This document shows, piece by piece, positions 42,301 through 54,300 of a stretch of 64,000 bases of DNA (position 1 is the stretch's first letter; each line of letters opens with the position of its first letter). Made by a program: the position numbers and the translations under genes. This DNA is from Owenia fusiformis (Eukaryota; Annelida; Polychaeta; Sabellida; Oweniidae): NCBI GenBank assembly GCA_903813345.2, contig CAIIXF020000006.1:26047936-26111935 (forward strand). The letters are read 5' to 3'. The notes beneath the pieces are model-generated. The model ran no database searches, was not told the origin of the DNA, and saw only the letters and a list, made by a program, of their open reading frames with translations.

Positions 42301-45300
42301 CATTAAATTTGGAGAACTTTTTTTTTGACCTACTTTTCGGACACCATATCTCAAAACTGGGGCAAAATACTTTCTGACGGCAAAAGGCTAACACTATTAG
42401 CACACTCTTGGCTACATGTATACAAAATTTCGAAGAATATAATTAATTTGTAGTGTCAGAATCGCAAAAATAATGAAAAACTTTGAATTTGACCTAGATT
42501 TTGACCTAGGCATTTTGTTGTCCAAATTTTAAAGCTAGATGGCTTTTGAGGTCCCATTCTTTTAAAAGCTTTCATTATATTTAGCTGAACTCAGTCTATA
42601 TTTCGTATTTTTGACTTCAAAAAAATCTTTTTTTCCAATTGACTTAAGGACAGGGTGCATGTTGGGAAATTTTCTGCATTCCTCAATTGAATCACATGTT
42701 ATTTTTCAAACAAGAATAACTCCTTCCCCATATTGTCTACATGTTCCAAGTTTGCACAAAGAGTGCACTTATGTGCCTAGAAAAGCCTTGTGAGAAGGTT
42801 TGTTTTGTAAAATGTATGAAAAATGAGAAAATTAGTTGAAAAAAATTTCTGAAAATTTTCTGATTTTTTTCACTGAATTTTCTTGTTTTTCATACACTTT
42901 ATCAAAACATTCTTCTCACAAGTCTTTTCTAGGCACATAAGTGCACTCTTTGTGCAAAACTGGAAGATATAGGCAATGTGGGGAAGGAGTGATTCTTGTT
43001 TGAAAAATAACATGTGACTCAATTGAGGGATGCAGAAAATTTCCCATCATGCACCCTGACCTTAAAGTAATGTGGAATGGATGAAATGTTAGTTCAACCT
43101 ACATATGAATAAGAAAAACTGAATCCCAAAGCACATTGGTACATATAAACATCGTTTTTACTGACCTTGGTTGTGTTTTGACTTCACAATTCAGCGTTTT
43201 CAACAGAAATAAATTTGCTCACACTTGCACATTGTTTGGGATTCCCTAGTCAAATGTCATGTGACTAATAATCAGAACGAGGCTATGACCTGTGAGCTAT
43301 TCCAATTGAGAGGTTAGGAGAATTTTTTCATATTCTAAGTTCCACTTATTTCTGACGGTTTTCTATACAATCACTGAATCTCTTTCTTGCAAAAGAATAA
43401 CTATTATATCAGGAACACATAATTAATAAAACATTATGTAATCACTATGTACAGAACACGAAAATCACTCTTTTCAAAAGTAGGTCACATTTTCTCCCAA
43501 GTTTTATATGCAATATTGCTCTGAACGAAATGCAAGAAAATGTGTAAACAAACATACTTTGGTGACGTCATCAACTTGAGTGCAAAATTCGAAGTGGACG
43601 ATGTGAAATCAAATTCAATGTACCCACTTCAATATGAGAAATCTCCGCTATCCTTGAGTAATATGAGCTGAAGTTACCCCAGTAGCAAGGTAAGACATTG
43701 CTCTTCGTGTGATATTCAATAGATTTTGCTAAAAATGCCTTAAACGAAGGCCATATCACTTTAACATGGGCACCAAATTTAGCAATTTTTGAGCTTTCAA
43801 AACGCCATAACTTCCGAACCGGAAGTCCGATCCAAATTTGATTTGCAGATTCGGATTCCTGAGATCATTCTACACTTATTTCATAACTCACATGTTGAAT
43901 TTGGAGAACTTTTTGTTCTGACCTACTTTCCGGACGCCATATCTCAAAATCGGTAACAGTAATCAAAAATCTGATGGCACACTTATGAAAGGGCTGTTTC
44001 TAAGCTACATGATGAAAAAAAGACAAAGTTGTTTTGATAAATAACGACGAAGATAATAGACAGAAGGTTGAAAATTTAAGATTTGACCTAGTTCTTGACC
44101 TTTGACCTAGATAAAAATTTGACCCAATTTCCGAGGAACTAGATACTGGAACTGAATTGACCATATACAGGACTTGACTCAATGTCTTCTAGTTATTGAG
44201 AAAACGTGTAGAGAAAAATAACTAGATTTTGGAAATTGAACGAGTTCAATTTCAGACTCCAGATCTAGACTTTTTTTAGCCTAGTCATCCAGAATAAGCC
44301 AAGTCATCCAAAATAAGCTAAGTCATCCAGCAAAAGATGGATGGATAAAAAAGGAAGGAAGGATAGGATAGAATAGAAAGGAACGATAGGATAGAATAGT
44401 AAAGAAGGATAGAATAGAATAGGAAGAAGGGATAGAATAGGAAGGATAGGAAGGAGAGGATACGAAGCAAGGGTAGATAGGAAGGATAGGATAAGATCAG
44501 AAAGGAAGGATGGATGCATTTTTCAATATTTTCTTCTCTACTCTTGAATTTCTATCAGGATACCATCAGATTGATTTTTCTTGAAATTTCAAAATGCCAT
44601 AAGTTCCGAACCGGAAGTCAGATCGGAATTTGATTTACAGATTCGGATTCCTGACAAAATTCTACCCCTAATTCATAACTCATACGTTAAATTTGGAGAT
44701 TTTTTATTTTGACCTACTTTTCAGACACGCCATAACTTCCGAACCGGAAGTCGGATCGAAATTTGGTTTGCAGATTCGGATTCCTGAGACAATTCTATAC
44801 TTAATTCATAACTCAAACGTCAAATTTGGAGAACTTTTTATTTTGACCTACTTTTCGGACACCATATCTCAAAAGTGGGTCAAAATACTTTCTGACGGCA
44901 AAAGGCTAACGCTATAAGCACACTCTTGGCTACATGTATACACAATTTCGAGGAATATAATTAAAGTGTAGTGTCAGAATCGCAAAAATAAGGATAAACT
45001 ATGAATTTGACCTAGATTTTGACCTAGGGATTTTGGTGTCCAAATTTTGAAGTTAGGTAGCCTTCGAGGTTCCCTTCTTTCATAGGCTTTCATTATTTTA
45101 AGCTGTACTTAGTCTATATCTCGTATTTTACACTTCAAAAAATCCTTTTTCCCATTGACATAACATGGGGCACCAAATTTAGCGATTTTTGAGCTTTCAA
45201 AATGTCATAACTTCCGAACTGGAAATCGGATCGAAATTTGGTTTGCAGATTCGGATTTCTGAGAAAATTCTATACTTAGTTCATAACTCACACGTTAAAT

Positions 45301-48300
45301 TTGGAGAATTTTTTATTTTGACCTACTTTTCGGACACCATATCTCAAAAGTGGGGCAAAATACTTCCTGACGGCAAAAGGCTAACACTATTAGCGCACTC
45401 TTGGCTACATGTATACAAAATTTCGAAAAATATAATTTATCTGTAGTGTCAGAATAGCAAAAATAAGGAAAAACTTTGAATTTGACCTAGATTTTGACCT
45501 AGGCATTTTGGTGTCCAAATTTTGAAGCTAGATGGCTTTTGAGGTCCCCTTCTTTTAAAAGCTTTCATTATATTTAGCTGAACTCAGTCTATATTTCGTA
45601 TTTTGCACTTCAAAAAAATCTTTTTTCCCATTGACTTAACATGGGCACCAAATTTATCGATTTTTGAGCTTTCAAAACGCCATAACTTCCGAACCGGAAG
45701 TCGGATTCGAATTTGAATTTCAGATTCGGAATCCTGAGAAAATTTCCTATAAGACCAATATCCTAGACATTTGATTCGGAGAATTTTTTTTTGGACCTCG
45801 TTTTCGGACACTGATATCTCGAAATCGGTTTGAGATATCAACAAACTAAATCGACCCTAGATTTCCTACTTTTTTATGAGGAACACAATGAAAAAAATTC
45901 GGATCAAAAATATTGAAGGATGACCGAGAAAATCGAATAAAGTGACAAAGTACTGGATTTGACCTAGTTCTCGACCTTTGACCTAGATAAAAATTTTACC
46001 AAATTTCCGAGGAACTAGATTCTGGACCTAAATTGACCAAATGACTGACTTTACTGAAAACCTTGTCGTTATTGAGAAAACTGGGTTAGAATAAGAATAA
46101 AAAGAATAATAAGAAGAATAAGAAAACTGACGAAAACAATAGACTCCAGATTTCATCTGGAGTCTAATAATAAAGAAGAAGAAGAAGAAGAAGAATACTG
46201 GCAAAAGTAATAGACTCCAGATTTACATCTGGAGTCTAATAATAAAAGGTAAGTCTGCATGTTCAGAATTTTGCTGCAATCCTCAGTTGATGTTATTTTT
46301 CAAATAGGAATCACTCCTTCCCCACATTGTCTTTCAGTTTTGCACAAAGAGTAATTTCCTATTGAAAGCCCATGTACAGATTAACCTTAATCACATCGAG
46401 ATCACATACATATTACAGTGAGCCGCTTGTGACATCTTTTATTCAAGTAAAAGTGTAAAATTCATTTTGCATGGCGAGATTACAACTTCATGTTTCATTT
46501 TATTGGTATATGCAAATTATGATTTTCCATCAAAAAATAAAAAAGTTATAATATTTTTTTACAAGTGGTGCTTTTTGGCTCAACCTGTATATAACTTTTA
46601 TTTAGTTGCCGGGTAGTTGGTCAAAACATCTATATCTGATGTCCTTCATCGTTTTAGAATGCATACCCCCTTATGCTTGGTAGATGTTCGATCACAGGTC
46701 TCGCAACAGAAAAATCTCTTAGTAATTATCTTGCTCAGTAATACCACTCAATAAAACCTCTCTCAGTGAACACCAATTCTATCTCAGTGAACACCTCTCA
46801 TGGAACACATCTAAGTAAAGACTACTTGGTGAACACCCATCTAAGCAAAACCTCTAAGTGATCCTCTCTTTCAGTAAATGCCACTCTCAGTAAACAACTC
46901 TCAGTGAATACCTGCCTCACTAAACAATCTTAGTGGACAGATCTATCAGTGAACACCTCTCCTGGTAAGCTTCAGTGAAAACCTCTCAATGAACACCTTC
47001 CAGTAAACACCCTACCCAGAGAACCTCTCTCTCAGTAAACACAATTGCTTTAGTATACTCTATTAATTTCTGTATAAAGTCCTCTGCAGTAAACACCTAC
47101 TTCAGTGAACAATGGTATTTACTGCACATATATTTTACTGTACAAATGATGCATATGCATATTGTTTCAGATTGTCCACCTGAACCATCCAGGTTAAAAG
47201 ATCCATAAGCTGTGCAATACATCTGCATTATCTGCATTAGACACGAAAATACAATGGTCATGGAGCAACCTTCACCGAAGAAAGAGTGCACTGATGTAAT
47301 ACCTCAAAATGATGACCAAACTGACATTACAGAAAAGGATGAGAACACTAACATCATTTCACAAAGCAATGATAAAAGTAACAGTGTTCCCGAAAACATT
47401 AAAAATGATTGTAATGAAAATGATAGATTGATAGTTTCCAAAAATGAGGAAGACATTGACTGTATATCTAAAAATGATCAAAATGAAAAGGATGGACGGA
47501 ATGTTTCCAAATATGAGGAAGACAATGACTGTATATCCAAAAATGATCAGAATGAAAAGGATGGATGGAATGTTTCCAAATATGAGGAAGACAATGACTG
47601 TATATCCAAAAATGATCAAAAGAACTGTGAAGATGGATTGAGTTTTTCTCTAAAAGATGGGGATGGTGACTGCCACATTTCTGAAAATGATCAAAATAGT
47701 GACAATATTAATGGATATATTTCCCAAAGTGATGAGGAAAATGACAGTGCTTCAGGAAATGATAAATGTAATACTGACCTTCTCAAAAGTAATAATCCAG
47801 GTATCTCTGAAGGTAAACAAATTGTTGTATCACTCTGCCCAATGGAGATACAAAAATGGAGGAGATATCACAGGATATCCTCAACAGGGAATGACACTAA
47901 CATTGCCACATTTTCGTGTCCTGTATTTAAGTGCAAGAACATACATAATCCAAAGGAAAGATGCTTGAATTGTAAAACACATTTTACAAAGAGATCTTCA
48001 ATGTCATTTAATTCGAGGCTTCCAACTTGTACTAAAGGAGACAAGCAAACACAGTCCAACATGCTGTCCTATAGAGGGGACAACAGGTTTAAATGTGAAC
48101 CTTACTCAAGCAAATTTAAAACATTTGAATCTTTAAAGACCCATAAGCAACAAGTGAAACATGGTAAACTTAAATGTGAAATATGTTTTAAAGTGTTTGA
48201 CAAGAAATTTGATTACACGGTTCACATGCGTGTCCACACTGGGGACAAATGGAACGAGAGGGAGAAACCATTCAACTGTAATATTTGTTCAAAAGGATTC

Positions 48301-51300
48301 AGTACAAAGTTTTATCTTGTTTTACACATGAAATCTCACACTGGACAACAAAGTAGTTTTAAGTGTGACATTTGTATGAGAGAATGCTGTACAAACTCGA
48401 GACTTCTCAACCATATGCGGATCCACACGGGAGCAAGACCTTTTCAATGTAAAATATGTTTTGCTGGATTCGCACAAAAATATAATCTTAACGATCATAT
48501 GAATACCCACTTAAGGGAAAAGACATGCAAATGTGAAATATGCTTAAAAACATTCACAACAAAAAGGCTTTTGAAAACTCACTTACTCACACACAGTGAC
48601 GAAAGACCATTCAAATGTGACATGTGCAGTAAAGCATTTAAACTCAATGCAAAACTCCAGCGTCACAAAATGGTTCACACAGGAGAAAAACCGTTCAAAT
48701 GCCAAATCTGTTCAAAACGTTATACTGTGAAAGCATATTTGATAAATCATTCTAAGATTCACACTGGAGAGACCAGAGAATATTTCAATTGTGCCACATG
48801 TTCCAAGTCTTTTACTGAAAAAAGCAACTTGAAGAGGCATATCAGACTCCACACTGGAGAAAAACACCATGAATGCGAAATCTGCCCCAAGAAGTTCAAT
48901 AGCAAAACAGACTTGATTCAACATGAAAACTCTCACAAAGGTATCAAACCCTACAAATGCAATTTGTGCCCCAAGGCGTATTCACACACTGGATCTCTTA
49001 GTCAACACAAACTAACCCATGCTCCAGCTATACAATGTGACATCTGCAACGAGACATTTCCATCAAGGTTTACATTCAATGGACACATGAAGCGTATTCA
49101 CAATCGATAAGAATATTTATCACTACTACCTTGGTTATATCGCTTAGGGAATTAATCTGTTTAGATTAAATTATTCAGGAACTGTTTATTCAGCTCAGCA
49201 GTCTTGAACTAGGTCTCAATTACCTTTGTATTTAAACACTTCAGGAACAGTTCATGAACTAAAGCAAGGGGAACTTGAACCACAAAAGGAAGATAGGTTG
49301 GAACATTATGTCCTTATTAAGTCAGATGTCAAAAATCAGGAATTTCATGTGTGGCAATTTTGCTTGCCAAGAATGGTTAATTTACAACATCAGAATGGAG
49401 CAACGGCATATTTTTACAATATTAATGATCTGGATTATTAGGGAGTTTACGGTTTCATTATTTCCACTGTTGGATATCAATCTAAAGTTTTACCTTATGT
49501 TTTTAATTTCAAGATAGATCCTCATTTTTCGGGTTAAAGTCATGAGAATAAGTTTTTCTAAGAAATATCAATAAAACCTGATTATTTTACATTTCATCCT
49601 AAGAAAATTACCTGCACCATGCACATGATGTAACAGGTAAATCATTTGCATGTAACACTCGATTCTGTTTAACTGCAAGCTAAGAGTTAACAAACATGCA
49701 AAATCTCTCCACCTGCCATTTGTTACAGTGGCCAAATGTGGCTATGTAGTATGTTACCACTTCTGGTAGTGACATAATAAAAAGTAGAAAGTCCTTGATT
49801 AGAATGGTATCCCTTTCATGGGCATAAAATATAGATGTCCCTACCTGTTCTCAACCATAAGATGTGCCCATATGCCTCCCCGTCTAGGTAGGTCTGTGGG
49901 GGGCCGGCCAACATATTGAGGGCAGGTGTCTGGCAGGGGAGTGGTTGGCGGACGTGTTGGAGCAGGTGTGGTAACATTATACATCTCTGAAAATATATTG
50001 TTGAATAAGATAGTTCCATAAGTTCAGAAATTTCAATGGATTCCTCATTGGAGTCCAAATTTTTTCAGGGACACATAACTCACTCCATACATGTACAAGT
50101 TAAGTTAAACATTGATTTATATTCCAGATACATAAAGCAGAAAATTTAGTGACCTATATTTTTGGTACTTTTAAAAAGTAGGTCACTAGCTGAACGAATG
50201 CAGGTGGTGTGAAAAATAGCTGAACTATCTTGTATAATGTACCTATATCATATCATGTTTGAATAAATAAATATTTGAAACAAATAATAAGTTTAATACA
50301 ACTATTGGAGATCACATCCTATCACATTGTCATGAAAAGCCATTGCAACACACAAAATGGTAACATTTCAAAATTTATCAAAATATAAAAAATCAACAAA
50401 AAAACTGTTTTAAAATGTATTTCAAAATATAAGCAATATTGCATGTGAAACAAACCACATAAGTTTTTAATAAAGAAGAGATGTTATTTTTCTGTGGTGC
50501 TGCAAAAAGTAACTCACACAGTCAACTCACTCAGTCAACTCACTCAGTCAACTCACACAGCTTCTATTGAATAAATATCAAGCTGAGAAGATTGCAGAAG
50601 TTAAGAGATTTGGTATCAGGGTGTGCATGGTTTTCAAACAATTTGTTTAATAGAAATTAACAATGAAATGGGTAGAAGGGTCCCATATACATGTACCCCT
50701 TTTTAAATTAGTTTCCCAAAATTCAACCTACCACAGTAAGGTATAGCACAATATTCCCATCTTTGTTGCTCATCCATGGTGTAACACCAAGGGGCTTTGT
50801 CGCCATCAGGGTTGCGGCAATAGTTGCTAGCCTCTGCTAAGGTATTATCAGGGAAGTCTGCGGGATTACGTCTGGTATGTTTATGTGGAGTCTAAAATTA
50901 TATTAACATTAGGAGTGATGATTCATATGTAAAAATGTTTTCAAAATTTTACCAATGTCCTGGTTTGTACATTTATATGAATGATACTACAATAAGAAAA
51001 GATCATCAATGTTTATAAAATTCAAAACAAATCTTGAAATCTTTTTGGCTCGCTCAAGTTATGCCACAATTGCACATCCCTGACTGAAAGCTGGCTACGT
51101 CCCTGTATGTGAGAACTCTAGTCTTGTATTTTGTGAGAACATTTACATTATACTACAATATTGACATCTTTACTTAGTCAGTAAGAGGCTATTATACATG
51201 TACCTGACTATCCCACCTCTGGCATTTCTTCCCAGTTACAGTCTCACTAGTTCTGCCCTGGAACTCTGCCCCCTGTGGGCTCTTCTTACATTCTATAAAC

Positions 51301-54300
51301 ATTAAACAAATACAGACATTCTAAATTATGATAACTGCATTAGCTATCTATCTTACAAGTTCTGTCCTGACATATATTGTATGTGACCCCTTCTTACATG
51401 TCTTACATTCCATAACTAACACAGACATCAAACAGATGGCCCTATTAAAATATTCATTGATTTCCAATCAGAGTGAAAGAGTATGGAGAGGGGGTTTGGA
51501 CAAGACTACAGTATATATAGCAAGTAAAATGAATAACTTGAGAGAAATACAGGTACATGTACATGTGATTACAATTGTCTTTTTGAAGTTAAATGTTGTT
51601 TACCGGTATATTGTACACTGTAGTGGCCAATATGTCATTATTATTCACTGATATCAGAGAGACAATAAAGGAAATATCAAAAAACATACCACAAAAAGGC
51701 ACTTCACAGTAATCCCAAACTGGCTCTGGAGCTGTTGTATAACAGAAGGGGCCCTCGGATCTTAACTCAGGGTTCCTACAGAAGTTTGATGCTTCATTCA
51801 GAGTGTTGTCAGGAAATCTTGATGCATCAGTGTTTGGATGTGTATGGGGGGTCTGTGTGTCCCATCGTTGACAGGTGAAGCCTTGTTTGGTGCTTGCTAC
51901 AGACCCCTTGTATTCAGTGCCAAGATTTGTCAGTTTACATTCTGAAATAAAGTCACGAGTTTTACAAAAGATCATTATACAAGTCAGGCCCGTAGCCAGG
52001 ATTTCCCAAGGGGGGTTCACTTTTTGAAAATTTCAAGGGGGTTCACTTTTGAAAATTTTGACAAAAATGGCCAATATCACTTAAAATGTGCTCAGAATGA
52101 TGAAAAACTGCATGATTTTGAAAGAATTTTTGGCCAGGGGGGGGGGGTTCGCTCGGACCCATCGAACCCCCCCCCTGGCTACGGGCCTGCAAGTGCCAAA
52201 CAGAGTGCATGCAATAGAGCAAGAAATATGTAGAAAATAAGGGAGCATCGCCGGTTAGAGTGTACTCAATATGAACATGAGGCCAAGTATGATACATGTA
52301 TACACAGATCTACAAAGTATGGTCATATTACTTACAATGCATACATGTACACTGTATATTACAAAACAGAATCAGGCTTTTACATGCTATCCAGGGGGCT
52401 TTTTCTTGCCAAACTTATGTAGGGGGCAGGTAGGGGGTGTACAACAAAATAGAAAAGTATTTGCTCACCACACATTGGTATTGCACAGTACTCCCATTTG
52501 GTCTTTGTATCGGTAGTAAAGCACCATGGACCACTTTGTTTATTTTCTGGGTTGCGGCAATAATTCATTGCATCCTCTACTGATTGGTCAGGGAATTGAT
52601 CACCCGTGTAGCGGTAATGGGTATGTGGCGTTTGAGACATCCAGCTCTGGCATTGTTTCCCAGTGGCTGTTTGTGATACCTTCCCCTTGTAGTCCTTGCC
52701 ATTGACTGTCACTTTACATTCTAGAGAAATCAGCCAAAACAAAGGAGAAACATTATAAACCAACACAACACAACAAACCAAAACACAACACAACATAAAT
52801 ATTAAAGCTATGGATCGTAAACCAAGTGTCAAACCAAGGTGAAAAAAATGTTTGTTAGATAAAACATATTTATATTTGGAAAGTTTGATTGCAACAGTAT
52901 ATACATCTGATATTGTAAAGTCAATAGAGCCTGCCACATGAATGGGTCAGTCCTATAGTTTCATATCAGGCACTTTGTATTCTAATAAATTAAAACCAGT
53001 AAATTAATGTTTTAACGACTGTTTATATAGGTTGTTTTAAGGTCAACATCATGTTACTTAATCTTGTCAAATTTTTCAGATGTTCTTTTGTGTCTTGAAA
53101 TAAATAAGTTTTAAACCGTTTTGTATTTTATAGAAAATCCATCTGCCGAGAATTTCCATGGTTGTATTCAACAATAATTAATGAATTAATAATATATTTC
53201 AAAATTCAATACGGATATTTACACATGGTTGAATGCATCGTTTAAAATCAAAATATTCATATTGTAATGACATTTCCTCAAAGTTTTGTTTCCTGACCAC
53301 TGTATTGTTTTGCATAACTAACTTAACACATGGGCTTTCAATAAAATAAAAGCCCTTGCTTAACCATGCATTGTTACACCGGTAACTAACCTTTCGTCAC
53401 ATCAGGGAGGATAGGAGTTGTTGACACTGGCAGTCCAGTTGAAGGCACCCCTGAAGTGCAAATAGTGGAACAATATATACATGTAAATATATGTCATATT
53501 GAACCAATCCAGAAAATCTTGCTACCTTTTGGTAATGATGTCATTATAAACATTTCAATATATTACTTATTGCTAATTTTCAAAAGTTTCTAACAATTTT
53601 GCTACTCGCAAAGTATGACATCATACATTGTAAATCTACCAAAAATCCCTAGGTTCCTTATTTCACCAAAATGGGTCATGGTTTATTGGAGAGGTTATCA
53701 AGAATGAACTTGATTGATGCAAAAGCTTTCATTTGAACTATGGAAGAGACCTTCAAACTTGAAGATTCTGAAAAAATTACATGCAATAATTCAACCCATA
53801 GACATATACATGTACAACTATTTTTTATATGTCTGTCCAATTATAGTCACCCACCTGTGGACCATGCCCTGAGTGCAAATGTTGACCTCGTTGTCCCATA
53901 TTTGGAGAAGTCATGATTGGTTCCAAGTACTAGGTTCTCATGGTAGATTGGGGCATTTATTGTTGTGAACAACTCAGTTTTTCGCACCACACCATCATTG
54001 CCTGAATACAAATTTGGAATTGCAAAATACATGTAGTTAAAAACAAACAATTCAACTGGTCATTGTTCTCTAAAATATGTAAATACCAATAAAGCTAATA
54101 CTGTATAAGTTATCTATATTCTTCTGTTAAAATCCCTATCTTTCATACCTATTATACAAATAGACAAATTAAAATAAAATAATTGAAGAAAAAATGAAAT
54201 ATAAAATACTATACCTCTTGAGTTTGGAATAATTGCTACCTTGGTGTCACCATTCTGGGCATAGTGAATACCTAGTATGTCCCCTGTTAGGACAGCTAAA

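Noticed and set aside
43562-43690. Promoter and first exon for gene C (TGACGTCA then a GTAAGA donor)
   Set aside because: A perfect CRE word is present, but there is no TATA or GC box and it lies inside repeat sequence; too weak to list as a feature.
44304-44519. Pro/Leu/Ser-rich frame opposite the AGGATAGGAAGG block
   Set aside because: Simple-sequence translation.
17767-49986. Two separate genes on the minus strand instead of one
   Set aside because: The X2 domain is cut in the middle of a conserved block and joins in the right phase across the gap; kept only as an alternative.
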